From Ianthella basta (Eukaryota > Porifera > Demospongiae > Verongiida > Ianthellidae), in contig OZ025870.1 of assembly GCA_964019415.1 (NCBI GenBank), positions 12,750,799-12,814,798 on the forward strand: a stretch of DNA of 64,000 nucleotides. Direction: 5' to 3'. Positions within the stretch are counted from its first letter, which is position 1; the number at the start of each line of letters is the position of its first letter. The notes below the pieces were generated by a model. That model searched no databases. It saw nothing but the letters and a program-made list of their open reading frames with translations, and was not told where the DNA came from. This document shows positions 11,601 through 26,900 of this stretch, piece after piece. A program made the translations under genes and the position numbers.

Positions 11601-14600
11601 CTTGCCTAATCTTACCTTGTCATATCTTGCCAAATCTTGCTTAATCTTACCTAGTCACATCTTGCTAAATCTTGCCAAATCTTACCTTGTCATATCTTGC
11701 CAAATCTAGCTTAATCTTACCCTGTCACATCTTCCAATTGTAAATCTTGCCAAGTTTTATATACCTTGTCATATCTTGCCTAATCTTACTTAATCTTACC
11801 TTGTCAAATCTTGCCAAATCTTGCCAAATCTTACTTACTCATATCTTGCCAAATCTTGCTTAATCTTGCCTCATTATATCTTGCCAGATCATACCTCGTC
11901 ATATCTTACCAGATCTTACCTCGTCATATCTTGCGAAATCTTTCGTAATCTTACTTGTTATATCTTGCCTAATCTTACCTTGTCAAATCTTGTCAAATCT
12001 TACCAAATCTTACCTTGTCATATCTTGCCAAATCTTGCCAAATCTCACCTTGTCATATCTTGCCAATTACAAATCTTGCCAAATCTTATCTTGTCGTATC
12101 TTGCATAATCTTGCCTAATCTCACCTTGTCATATCTTGCAAAATATTGCTTAATCATACCTCGTTATTTCTTGCCAGATCATACCTCATCATATCTTGCA
12201 AGATGTTCCCTCGTCATATCCTGCCAAATCTTTCCTAATCTTACTTGTCATATCTTGCCAAATCTTGCTTAATCTTATCTTGTAATATCTTGCCAAATCT
12301 TGCTTAATCTTACCTTGACATATCTTGCCTAATCTTGCCAAATCTTGCTTTGACATATGTTGCTAAATCTTGCCAAATCTTACCTTGTCTTATCTTGCCA
12401 AATCTTGCCAAATCTTACCTTGTCATATCTTGCCAAATCTTGCTCAATCTTACCCTGTCATATCTTGCCAAATCATGCAAAATCTTACCTTGTCATATCT
12501 TGCCAATTGCAAATCTTGCCAAATCTTATCTTGTCGTATCTTGCATAATCTTGCCCAATCTTACCATGTCATATCTTGCCAAATCTTGCGTAATCTTACC
12601 TAGTCACATCTTGCCAAATCTTGCCAAATCTCGCCTTGTCATATCTTGCCAAATTTTGCCTAATCTTACCTTGTCATATCTTGCCAAATCTTACCAAATC
12701 TCGCCTTGTCATATCTTGCCAAATCTTGCCAAATCTCGCCTTGTCATATCTTGCCAATTACAAATCTTGCCAAATCTTATCTTGTCGTATCTTGCATAAT
12801 CTTGCCTAATCTCACCTTGTCATATCTTGCCAAATCTTTCTTAATCTTACCTTGTCATATCTTGCCAATTCTTGCCAAATCTTACCTTGTCATATCTTGC
12901 AAAATGTCGCTTAATCATACCTCGTTATATCTTGCCAGATCATACCTCGTCATATCTTGCCAGATGTTCCCTCGTCATATCCTGCCAAATCTTTCCTAAT
13001 CTTACTTGTCATATCTTGCCAAATCTTGCTTAATCTAATCTTGTAATATCTTGCCAATTCTTGCTTAATCTTACCTTGACATATCTTGCCAAATCTAGCC
13101 AAATCTTGCTTTGTCATATCTTGCTAAATCTTGCCAAATCTTACCTTGTCTTATCTTGCCAAATCTTGCCAAATCTTACCTTGTCATATCTTGCCAAATC
13201 TTGCTTAATCTTACCCTGTCATATCTTGCCAAATCATGCCAAATCTCACCTTGTCATATCTTGCCAATTGCAAATCTTGCCAAATCTTACCTCGTCATAT
13301 CTTCCCAAATCTTGCTCAATCTTACCCTGTCATATCTTGACAGATCTTGCCAAATCTTACCTTGTCATATCTTCCCAATTGCAAATCTCGCCAAATCTTA
13401 TCTTGTCATATCTTGCATAATCTTGCCTAATCTTACCTTGTCATATCTTGCCAAATCTTGCTTAATCTTATCTTGTCGTATCTTGCATAATCTTGCCTAA
13501 TCTCACCTTGTCATATCTTGCCAAATCTTGCTTAATCTTACCTTGTCATATGTAGCCAAATTTTGCTAAATCTTACCTTGTCATATCTTGCCAAATCTTG
13601 CCAAATCTCACCTTGTCATATCTTGCCAAATCTTGCCAAATCTCACCTTGTCATATCTTGCCAAATCTTGCCAAATCTTACCTTGTCATATCTTGCAAAA
13701 TGTTGCTTAATCATACCTCGTTATATCTTGCCAGATCATACCTCGTCATATATTGCAAGATGTTCCCTCGTCATATCCTGCCAAATCTTTCCAAATCTTA
13801 TTTGTCATATCTTGCCAAATCTTGCTTAATCTTACCTTGACATATCTTGCCAAATCTTACCAAATCTTGCTTTGTCATATCTTGCTAAATCTTGCCAAAT
13901 CTTACCTTGTCTTATCTTGCCAAATCTTGCCAAATCTTACCTTGTCATATCTTGCCAAATCTTTCTTAATCTTACCCTGTCATATCTTGCCAAATCATGC
14001 CAAATCTCACCTTGTCATATCTTGCCAATTGCAAATCTTGCCAAATCTTATCTTGTCGTATCTTGCATAATCTTGCCTAATCTTACCTTGTCATATCTTG
14101 CCAAATCTTGCTTAATCTTACCTAGTCACATCTTGCTAAATCTTGCCAAAGCTTAGCTTGTCATATCTTGCCAAATCTTGCTTAATCTTACCCTGTCATA
14201 TCTTCCAATTGCAAATATTGCCAAGTTTTATATACCTTGTCATATCTTGCCTAATCTTACTTAATCTTACCTTGTCAAATCTTGCCAAATCTTGCCAAAT
14301 CTTACTTTGTCATATCTTGCCAAATCTTGCTTAATCTTGCCTCATTATATCTTGCCAGATCATACCTCGTCATATCTTGCCAGCTCTTACCTCGTCATAT
14401 CTTGCGAAATCTTTCTTAATCTTACTTGTCAGATCTCGCCAAATCTTTCATAATCCTATCTTGTCATATCTTGCCTAATCTAAATAATCTTACCTTGTCA
14501 AATATTGCCAAATCTTACCAAATCTTACTTTGTCATATCTTGCCAAATCTTGCTTAGTCTTGCCTCATTATATCTTGCCAGATCATACCTCGTCATATCT

Positions 14601-17600
14601 TGCCAGATCTTACCTCGTCATATCTTATGAAATCTTTCATAATCTTACTTGTCATATCTTGCCTAATCTTGCCTAATCTTACCTTGTCATATCTTGCCAA
14701 ATCTTACCAGATCTCACCTTGTCATATGTTGCCAAATCTTGCCAAATCTCACCTTGTCATATCTTGCCAATTACAAATCTTGCCAAATCTTATCTTGTCG
14801 TGTCTTGCATAATCTTGCCTAATCTCACCTTGTCATATCTTGCCAAATCTTGCTTAATCTTACCTTGTCATATCTTGCCAAATCATGCCAAATCTTACCT
14901 TGTCATATCTTGCCAATTGCAAATCTTGCCAAATCTTACCTTGTCTTATCTTGCCTAATCTTGCCTAAGCTTACCTTGTCATATCTTTTCAAATCTTGCC
15001 AAATTTTACCTTGTCATATCTTGCCAAACCCTGCTTAATCTTACCCTGTCATATCTTGCCAAATCTTGCCAAATCTTGCCTTGTCATATCTTGCAAATTG
15101 CAAATCTTGCCAAATCTTATCTTGCCGTATCTTGCATAATCTTGCCTAATCTTACCTTGTCATATCTTGCCAAATCTTGCTTAATCTTACCTTGTCATAT
15201 CTTGTCAAATCTTGTTTAATCTTACCTTGTCATATCTTGCCAAATCTTGCTTAATCTTTCCTTGTTATATCTTGCCAAATGTTGCCAAATCTCACCTTGT
15301 TATATCTTGCCAATTGCAAATCTTGCCAAATCTTACCTTGTCATATCTTGCCTAATCTTGCCTAAACTTACCTTGTCATATCCTTTGAAATCTTGCCAAA
15401 TCTTACCTTGTCATATCTTGCAAAATCTTGCCTAATCTTACCTAGTCATATCTTGCCAAATCTTGCTTAATCTTACCTTGTCATATCTTGCCAAATCTTG
15501 CCAAATCTTACCTTGTCATGTCTTGCCAAATCTTGCTTAATCTTACCTTTTGATATCTTGCCAAATCTTGCCAAATCTCACCTTGTCATCACTTGCCAAA
15601 TCTTACCTTGTCATATCTTGCCAATTGCAAATCTTGCCAAATCTTACCTTGTCATATCTTGCCTAATCTTGCCTAAGCTTACCTTGTCATATCTTTTGAA
15701 ATCTTGCCAAATCTTACCTTGTCATATCTTGCCAAACCCTGCTTAATCTTACCCTGTCATATCTTTTCCAAATCTTGCCAAATCTTGCCTTGTCATATCT
15801 TGCCAATTGCAAATCTTGCCAAATCTTATCTTGTTGTATCTTGCATAATCTTGCCTAATCTTACCTTGTCATATCTTGCCAAATCTTGCTTAATCTTACC
15901 TAGTCATATCTTGCCAAATCTTGTTTAATCTTACCTTGTCATATCTTGCCAAATCTTACTTAATCTTGCCTTGTCATATCTTGCCAAATCTTGTCAAATC
16001 TCACCTTGTCATATCTTGCCAATTGCAAATCTTGCCAAATCTTACCTTGTCATATCTTGCCTAATCTTGCCTAAACTTACCTTGTCATATCTTTTGAAAT
16101 CTTGCCAAATCTTACCTTGTCATATCTTGCCCAATCTTACCTTGTCATATCTTGCCAGATCTTACCTTGTCATATCTTGCCAAATCTTGCCAAATCTTAC
16201 CTTTCATATCTTGCCTAATCTTACCAAATCTTACCTTGTCATATCTTGCCAATTGCAAATCTTGCCAAATCTTATCTTGTCGTATCTTGCATAATCTTGC
16301 CTAATCTTACCTTGTCATATCTTGCCAAATCTTGCCAAATCTTACCTTGTCATATCTTGCCAAATCTTGTCAAATCTCACCTTGTCATATCTTGCCAATT
16401 GCATATCTTGCCAAATCTTACCTTGTCATATCTTGCCTAATCTTGCCTAAACTTACCTTGTCATATCTTTCCAAATCTTGCCAAATCTTACCTTGTCATA
16501 TCTTGCCAAATCTTACCTTGTCATATCTTGCCAAAACTTGCTTAATCTTACCCTGTCATATCTTGCCAAATCTTGCCAAATCTTACCTTGTCATATCTTG
16601 CCAATTGCAAATCTCGCCAAATCTTATCTTGTCGTATCTTGCATAATCTTGCCTAATCTTACCTTGTCATATCTTGCCAAATCTTGCTTAATCTTACCTT
16701 GTCATATCTTGCCTAATCTTGCCAAATCTTACCTTGTCATATCTTGCCAAATCTTGCTTAATCTTACCTTGTCATATCTTGCCAAATCTTGCTTAATCTT
16801 ACCTAGTCATATCTTGCCAAATCTTACCTTGTCATATCTTGCCAATTGCAGATCTTGCCAAATCTTATCTTGTCGTATCTTGCATAATCTTGCCAAATCT
16901 TACCTTGTCATATCTTGCCTAATCTTGCCTAAACTTGCCTTGTCATATCTTTTAAAATCTTGCCAAATCTTACCTTATCATATCTTTTCCAAATCTTGCC
17001 AAAACTTACCTTGTCATATCTTGCCAATTGCAAATCTTGCCATATCTTATCTTGTCATATCTTGCCAAATCTTGCTTAATCTTACTTAGTCATATCTTGC
17101 CAAATCTTGCCAAATCTGACCTTGTCATATCTTGCCTATTGCTAATCTTGCAAATCTTATCTTGTCATATCTTGCCTAATCTTACCTAGTCATATCTTGC
17201 CTAATCTTGCTTAATCTTACCTTGTCATATCTTGCCAAATCTTGCCAAATCTTACCTTGTCATATCTTGACAAATCTTGCTTAATCTTACCTTGTCATAT
17301 CTTGCCAAATGTTGCCAAATCTCACCTTGTCATATCTTGCCAATTGCAAATCTTGCCAAATCTTACCTTGTCATATCTTACCAAATCTTGCTCAATCTTA
17401 CCCTGTCATATCTTGCCAGATCTTTCCAAATCTTACCTTGTCATATCTTGCCAATTGCAAATCTTGTCAAATCTTATCTTGTCGTATCTTGCATAATCTT
17501 GCCTAATCTTACCTTGTCATATCTTGCCAAATCATGCTTAATCTTACCTAGTCACATCTTGCCAAATCTTGCCAAATCTTACCTTGTCATATCTTGCCAA

Positions 17601-20475
17601 ATCTAGCTTAATCTTACCCTGTCTTATCTTCCAATTGCAAATCTTGCCAAGTTTTATGTACCTTGTCATATCTTGCCTAATCTTACTTAATCTTACCTTG
17701 TCATATCATGCCTAATCTTGCCAAATCTTGCTTTGTCATATCTTGCCAAATCTTGCCAAATCTTACCTTGTCATATCTTGCCAAATCTTGCCTAATCTTA
17801 CCTTGTCAAATCTTGCCAAATCTAACCAAATCTTACCTTGTCATATCTTGCCAAATCTTGCCACATCTCACCTTGTCATATCTTGCCAATTACAAATCTT
17901 GCCAAATCTTATCTTGTCGTATCTTGCATAATCTTGCCTAATCTCACCTTGTCATATCTTGCCAAATCATGCTTAATCTTACCTTGTCATATCTTGCCAA
18001 ATCTTGCCTAATCTTACCTTGTCATATCTTGCCAAATCTTGCCTAATCTTACCTTGTCATATCTTGCCAAATCTTACCAAATCTTACCTTGTCATATCTT
18101 GCCAAATCTTGCCAAATCTCACCTTGTCATATCTTGCCAATTACAAATCTTGCCAAATCTTAACTTGTCGTATCTTCCATAATCTTGCCTAATCTCACCT
18201 TGTCATATCTTGCCAAATCTTGCTTAATCTTACCTTGTCATATCTTGCAAAATATTTCTTAATCATACCTCGTTATATCTTGCCAGATCATACCTCGTCA
18301 TATCTTGCAAGATGTTCCCTCGTCATATCCTGCCAAATCTTTTCTAATTTTACTTGCCATATCCTGCCAAATCTTGCTTAATCTTATCTTGTAATATCTT
18401 GCCAAATCTTGCTTAATCTTACCTTGACATATCTTGCCAAATCTAGCCAAATCTTGCTTTGTCATATCTTGCTAAATCTTGCCAAATCTTACCTTGTCTT
18501 ATCTTGCCAAATCTTGCCAAATCTTACCTTGTCATATCTTGCCAAATCTTTCTTAATCTTACCCTGTCATATCTTGCCAAATCATGCCAAATCTCACCTT
18601 GTCATATCTTGCCAATTGCAAATCTTGCCAAATCTTATCTTGTCATATTTTGCATAATCTTGCCTAATCTTACCTTGTCATATCTTGCCAAATCTTGCTG
18701 GAACTTACCTAGTCACATCTTGCCAAATCTTGCCAAAGCTTACCTTGTCATATCTTGCCAAATCTTGCTTAATCTTACCCTGTCATATCTTTCAATTGCA
18801 AATCTTGCCAAGTTTTATATATCTTGTCATATCTTGCATAATCTTACTTAATCTTACCTTGTCAAAACTTGCCAAATCTTCCCAAATCTTACTTTGTCTT
18901 ATCTTGCCAAATCTTGCTTAATCTTGCCTCATTATATCTTGCCACAGCATACCTCGTCATATCTTGCCAGATCTTACCTCGTCATATCTTGCGAAATCTT
19001 TCTTAATCTTACTTGTCATATCTTACCAAATCTTGCCTAATCTTACCTTGTCATATCTTGCCTAATCTTGCCTAATCTTACCTTGTCAAATATTGCCAAA
19101 TCTTACCAAATCTTACCTTGTCATATCTTGCCAAATCTTGCCAAATCTCACCTTGTCATATCTTGCCAATTACAAATCTTGCCAAATCTTATCTTGTCGT
19201 ATCTTGCATAATCTTGCCTAATCTCACCTTGTCATATCTTGCCAAATCTTGCTTAATCTTACCTTGTCATATCTTGCCAAATTTTGCCAAATCTTACCTT
19301 GTCATATTTTGCAAAATATTGCTTAATCATACCTCATTATATCTTGCCAGATCATACCTCGTCATATCTTGCAAGATGTTCTCTCGTCATATCCTGCCAA
19401 ATCTTTCCTAATCTTACTTGTCATATCTTGCCAAATCTTGCTTAATCTTATCTTGTAATATGTTGCCAAATCTTGCTTAATCTTACCTTGACATATCTTG
19501 CCAAATCTAGCCAAATCTTGCCTTGTCATAACTTGCTAAATCTTGCCAAATCTTACCTTGTCTTATCTTGCCTAATCTTGCCAAATCTTACCTTGTCATA
19601 TCTTGCCAAATCTTTCTTAATCTTACCCTGTCATATCTTGCATAATCTTGCCTAATTTTACCTAGTCATATCTTGCCTAATCTTGCCTAAACTTACCTTG
19701 TCATATCTTTTCAAATCTTGCCAAATCTTACCTTGTCATATCTTGCCAGATCTTGCCAAATCCTACCTTGTCATATCTTGCCAATTGCAAATCTTGCCAA
19801 ATCTTATCTTGTCGTATCTTGCATAATCTTGCCTAATCTTACCTTGTCATATATTGCCAAATCTTGCTTAATCTTACCTAGTCATATCTTGCCAAATCTC
19901 GCCAAATCTTACCTTGTCATATCTTGCCAAATCTAGCTTAATCTTACCCTGTCATATCTTCCAATTGCAAATCTTGCCAAGTTTTATATATCTTGTAATA
20001 TTTTGCCTAATCTTGCCTAATCTTACCTTGTCAAATCTTGCCAAATCTTACCAAATCTTACCTTGTCATATCTTGCCAAATCTTGCCTAATCTTACCTTG
20101 TCATATCTTGCCCAGTCTTGCCTAATTTTACCTTGTTAAATCTTGCCAAATCTTGCCAAATCTTACCTTGTCATATCTTGCAAAATCTTGCTTAATCTTA
20201 CCTCGTTATATCTTGCCAGATCATACCTTGTCATAACTTGCCTATTGCATATCTTGCCAAATCTTACCTTGTCATATCTTACCTAATCTTGCCTAAACTT
20301 ACCTTGTCATATCTTACTATGTCATATCTTACTATGTCATATCTTGCCAAATCTTTCTTAATCTTACCCTGTCATATCATGCCAAATCTTGCCAAATCTT
20401 ACCTTGTCATATCTTGCCAATTGCAAATCTTGCCAAATCTTATCTTGTCATATCTTGCCTAATCTTATTTAATCT

Positions 20476-20965
20476 TACCTTGTCATATCTTGCCAAATCT
20501 TGCTTAATCTTACCTAGTCATATCTTGCCAAATCCTGCCAAATCTTACCTTGTCATATCTTGCCTAGTCTTACTTAATCTGACCTTGTCATATCTTTCCA
20601 AATCTTGCCAAATCTTACCTTGTCATATCTTGCCAAATTTTGCCTAATCTCACCTTGTCATATCTTGCCTAATCATTCTTAATCTTACCCTGTCATATCT
20701 TGCCAAATCATGCCAAATCTTACTTTGTCATATCTTGCCAAATCTTGCTTAATCTTACCTAGTCATATCTTGCCAAATCCTGCCAAATCTTACCTTGTCA
20801 TATCTTGCCTAGTCTTACTTAATCTGACCTTGTCATATCTTTCCAAATCTTGCCAAATCTTACCTTGTCATATCTTGCCAAATTTTGCCTAATCTCACCT
20901 TGTCATATCTTGCCTAATCATTCTTAATCTTACCCTGTCATATCTTGCCAAATCATGCCAAATCT
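20476..20965 (+). repeat. 245-bp tandem duplication within the satellite
   Basis: Marker variants (AATCTGACC, TGCCTAGTCTTACTT, CCAAATCCTGCC) repeat at an offset of 245 bp, equal to seven 35-bp units. Confidence 0.85.
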
Positions 20966-23900
20966 TACTTTGTCATATCTTGCCAATTGCAGATCTTACC
21001 AAAACTTATCTTATCATATCTTGCATAAACTTGCCTAATCTTACCTTGTCATATCTTTCCAAATCTTGCTTAATCTTATCTAGTCACAGCTTGCCAAATC
21101 TTGCCAAAGCTTACCTTGTCATATCTTGCCAAATCTAGCTTAATCTTACCCTGTCATATCTTCCAATTGCAAATCTTGCCAAGTTTTATATATCTTGTCA
21201 TATCTTGCCTAATCTTACTTAATCTTACCTTGTCAAATCTTGCCTAATCTTGCCTAATCTTACTTTGTCATATCTTGTCATATCTTGTCAAACCTTGCCA
21301 AATCTTACCTTGTCATATCTTGGATAATCTTGCCAAATCTTACCTTGTCTGATCTTGCCTGATCTTACCTTGTCATATCTTGCCAAATCTTGCCAAATCT
21401 TACTTTTCATATTTTGCCTAATCTTACCTTATCTTACCTTGTCATATATATCTTGCCAGATCTTGCCAAATTTTACCTTGTCATATCTTGCCTAATCTTA
21501 CCTTGTCATATCTTGCTAAATCTTATCTTGTCATATCTTGCCTAATCTTGCCTAATCTTACCTTGTCATATCTTGCCAAATATTACTTAATCTTACCTAG
21601 TCATATCTTGCCAAATCTTGCCAAATCTTACCTTGTGATATCTTGCTAATTGCAAATCTTGCCAAATCTTACCTTGTCATATCTTGCCTAATCTTACTTA
21701 ATCTTACCTTGTCATATCTTTCCAAATCTTGCCAAATCTTACCTTGTCATATCTTGCCAAATCTTGCCTAATTCCACCTTGTCATATCTTGCCTAATCTT
21801 GCTTAATCTTACATTGTCATATCTTGCCAAATCTTGCCAAATCTTACCTTGTCATATCTTGCCAAATGTTGCCAAATCTTACCTTGTCATATCTTGCCAA
21901 ATCTTGCCTAATCTTATTTTGTCATATCTTACCTAATCTTGCCTAATCTTACCTTGTCATATCTTGCCAAATCTTGCTTAATCTTACCTTGTCATATCTT
22001 GCCAAATCTTGCCAAATCTTACCTTGTCATATCTTGCCAAATCTTGCCAAATCTTACCTTGTCATATCTTGTCTAATCTTGCATGATCTTGCCTTGTCAT
22101 ATCTTGTCATATCTTACCTTGCCATATGTTGCCAAATCTTGTAAAATCTTACCTTATCATATCTTGCCAAATCTTACTTAATCTTACCTTATCATATCTT
22201 GCCAAATCTTATTTAATCTTACCTTGTCATATCTTGCCAAATCTTAGCTTGTTATATCTTGCCAATTGCAAATCTTGCCAAATCTTACCTTGTCATATCT
22301 TGCCAAATGTTGCCAAATCTTACCTTGTCATATCTTGCCAAATCTTGCCTAATCTTATTTTGTCATATCTTACCTAATCTTGCCTAATCTTACCTTGTCA
22401 TATCTTGCCTAATCTTGCCTAATCTTATCTTGTCATATCTTGCCAAATCTTGCTTAATCTTGCCTTGTCATATCTTGCCAAATCTTGCTTAATCTTACCT
22501 TGCCATCTTTTACTAAATCTGGCCAAATCTCACTTCGTCATATATTGCCTAATCTTACCTAATCCTACCTTGTCATATCTTGCCAAATCTTACCTTGTCA
22601 TATCTTGCCAAATCTTGCTTAATCTTACCTTGTCATATCTTGCCAAATCTTGCCAAATCTTACCTTGTCATATCTTGCCAAATCTTGCCAAATCTTACCT
22701 TGTCATATCTTGCCAAATCTTGCCAAATCTTACCTTGTCATATCTTGCCAAATCTTGCATGATCTTGCCTTGTCATATCTTGTCATATCTTACCTTGCCA
22801 TATGTTGCCAAATCTTGCAAAATCTTACCTTGTCATATCTTGCCTAATCTTGCCAAATCTTACCTTGTCTGATCTTGCCAAATCTTGCCAAATCTTACCT
22901 TGTCATATCTTGCCAAATCTTTCCTTGTCATATCTTGCCAAATCTTACCTTGTCATATTTTGCCAGATCTTACCTTGTCATATCTTGCCAAATCTTGCCA
23001 AATCTTACCTTTTCATATCTTGCCTAATCTTACCTTATCTTACCTTATCATATTTATCTTGTCATATCTTGCCAAATCTTGCCAAATCTTACCTTGTCAT
23101 ATCTTTCCAAATCTTGCAAAATCTTACCTTGTCATGTCTTGTCTAATCTTGCCAAATCTTACCTTGTCATATCTTGCCAAATCTTGCTTAATCTTACCTT
23201 GTCATACCTTGCCAAATCTTGCCAAATCTTACCTTGTCATATCTTGCCAAATCTTGCTTAATCTTACCTTGTCATATCTTGCCAAATCTTAGCTTGTCAT
23301 ATCTTGCCAATTGCAAATGTTGCCAAATCCTACCTTGTCATATTTTACCTAATCTTGCCTAAACCTACCGTGTCATATCTTTTCAAATCTTGCCAAATCT
23401 TACCTTGTCATATCTTGCTAAACCTTACTTAATCTTATCTTGTCATATCTTGCCAAATCTTGCCAAATCTTACTTTGTCATATCTTGCCAATTGCCAATC
23501 TTACCTAGTCATATCTTGCCAAATCTCGCCAAATCTTGCCTTGTCATATCTTGCCTAATCTTACTTAATCTTACCTTGTCATATCTTTCCAAATCTTGCC
23601 AAATCTTACCTTGTCATATCTTGCCAAATCTTGCCTAATCTCACCTTGTCATATCTTGCCTAATCTTGCTTAATCTTACCTTATCATAACATGCCAAATC
23701 TTGCCAAATCTTACCTTGTCAGATCTTGCTAAATGTTGCCAAATTTTACCTTGTCATAACTTGCCTAATCTTGCCTAATCTTATATTGTCATATCTCACC
23801 TAATCTTGCCTAATCTTACCTTGTCATATCTTGCCAAATCTTACATTTTCATATCTTGCCTAATGTTACCTTATCTCACCTTGTCATATCTTGCCAAATC

Positions 23901-26900
23901 TTGTAAAATCTTACCTTGTCATATCTTGTCTAATCTTGCCAAATCTTACCTTGTTATATCTTGCCAAATCTTGCCTAATCTTACCTTGTCATATCTTGCC
24001 AAATCTTGCTTAATCTTACCTTGTCATATCTTGCCAAATTTTGCCAAATCTTACCTTGTCATATCTTGCTAAATCTTGCTTAATCTTACCTTGCCATCTT
24101 TTACCAAATCTGGCCAGATCTCACCTCGTCATATATTGCCTAATCTTATCTAATCTTACCTTGTCATATCTTGCCTAATCTTACCTAGTCATATCTTGCC
24201 AAATCTTACATTGTCATATCTTGCCAAATCATGCTTAATCTTACCTTGTCATATCTTGTCTAATCTTGCCTAATCTTACCTTGTCATATCTTGCCAAATC
24301 TTGCTTAATCTTACCTTGTCATATCTGGCCAAATCTTGCCAAATCTTGCCAAATCTTACCTTGTGATATCTTGCCAAATCTTGCTTAATCTTACCTTGTC
24401 ATATCTTGCCAAATCTTAGCTTGTCATATCTTGCCAATTGCAAATCTTGCCAAATCTTATCTTGTCATATCTTACCTTATCTTGCCTAAACTTACGTTGT
24501 CATATCATTTCAAATCTTGCCAAATCTTACCTTGTCATATCTTGCCAAATCTTTCTTAATTTTATCTTGTCATATCTAGCCAAATCTTGTCAAATCTTAC
24601 CTTGTCATATCTTGCCAATTGCAAATCTTACCTAGTCATATCTTGCCAAATCTTGCCAAATCTTACCTTGTAATATCTTGCCTAATCTTACTTAATCTTA
24701 CCTTGTCATATCTTTCAAAATCTTGCCAAATCTTACCTTGTTAAAACTTGCCAAATCTTGCCTAATCTCACCTTGTCATATCTTGCCTAATCTTGCTTAA
24801 CCTTACCTTATCATATCTTGCCAAATCTTGCCAAATCTTACCTTGTCTGATCTTGCCAAATGTTGCCAAATTTTATTTTGTCATAGCTTGCCAAATCTTG
24901 CCTAATCTTATATTGTCATACTTGCCTAATCTTGCCTAATCTTACCTTGTCATATCTTGCCAGATCTTACCTTTTCATATCTTGCCTAATCTTACCTTAT
25001 CTTACCTTGTCATATCTTGCCAAATCTTGAAAAATCTTTCCTTGTCATATCTTGTCTAATCTTGCCAAATCTTACCTCGTTATATCTTACCTAATCTTGC
25101 CTAAACTTACCTTGTCATATCTTTTCAAATCTTGCTTAATCTTACCTTGTCATATCTTGCCAAATCTTAGCTTGTCATATCTTGCCAATTGCAAATCTTG
25201 CCAAATCTTACCTTGTCATATCTTACCTAATCTTGCCTAAACTTACCTTGTCATATCTTTCCAAATCTTGCCAAATCTTACCTTGTCATATCTTGCCAAA
25301 TCTTGCCAAATCTCACCTTGTCATATCTTGCCAATTGCAAATCTTGCCAAAGCTTATCTTGTCGTATCTTGCATAATCTTGCCTAATCTCACCTTGTCAT
25401 ATCTTGCCAAATCTTGCTTAATCTTACCTTGTCATATCTTGCCACTTCTTGTCAAATCTTACCTTGTCATATCTTGCAAAATATTGCTTAATCATACCTT
25501 GTTATATCTTGCCAGATCTCACCTCGTCATATATTGCCTAATCTTGCCTAATCTTACCTTGTCATATCTTGTCAGATCTTACCCTGTCATATCTTGCCAA
25601 ATCTTGCCAAATCTTACCTTGTCATATCTTGCCAATTGCAAATCTTGCCAAATCTTATCTTGTCATATCTTGCCTAATCTTGCCTAATCTTACCTTGTCA
25701 TATCTTGCCAAATCTTGCTTAATCTTACCTAGTCATATCTTGCCAAATCTTGCCAAATCTTACCTTGTCATCTCTTGCCAATTGCAAATCTCGCCAAATC
25801 TTACCTTATCATATCTTGCCTAATCTTACTTAATCTTACCTTGTCATATCTTTCCAAATCTTGCCAAATCTTACCTTGTCATATCTTGCCAAATCTTGCC
25901 TAATCTCACCTTGTCATATCGTGCCAAAACTTGCTTAATCTTACCTTATAAAATCTTGCCAAATCTTGCCAAATCTTACCTAGTCATATCTTGCCAATTG
26001 CAAATCTTGCCAAATCCTACCTTGTCATATCTTGCCTAATCTTGCCAAATCTTACCTTGTCATATATAGCCAAATCTTGCCAAATCTTACCTTGTCATAT
26101 CTTGCCTAATCTTTCCTTGTCATATCTTGCCAAATCTTACCTTTTCATATCTTGCCTTATCTTACCTTATCTTACCTTGTCATATCTTGCCAAAACTTGC
26201 CAAATCTTACCTTGACATATCTTGCCAGACCTTACCTTGTCATATCTTGCCAAATCTTGCCAAATCTTACCTTGTCATATCTTGCCAATTGCTAATCTTG
26301 CCAAATCCTACCTTGTCATTTCTTGCCTAATCTTGCCAAATCTTACCTTGTCATATATAGCCAAATCTTGCCAAATCTTACCTTGTCATATCTTGCCTAA
26401 TCTTTCCTTGTCATATCTTGCCAAATCTTACCTTGTCATATCTTGCCAAATCTTGCCAAATCTTACATTTTCATATCTTGCCTAATCTTACCTTATCTTA
26501 CCTTGTCATATCTTGCCAAAACTTGCCAAATATTACCTTGTCATATCTTGCCAGACCTTACCTTGTCATATCTTACCAAATCTTGCTGAATTGTACCTAG
26601 TCATATCTTGCCAAATCTTGCCAAATCTTACCTTGTCATATCTTGCCAATTGCAAATCTTGCCAAATCCAACCTTGTCATATCATGCCTAATCTTATCCA
26701 AACTTTCTTTGTCATAACTTTCCAAATCTTGCCAAATCTTACCTTGTCATATCTTGCCAAATCTTGCCAAATCTTACCTTGTCAAATCTTGCCTAATCAT
26801 GCCTAAATTCACCTTGTCCAATCTTGCCAAATCTTACCTTGTCATATCTTGCCAAATTTTGCTTAATCTTACCTCGTCATACCTTGCCAGATCATACTTT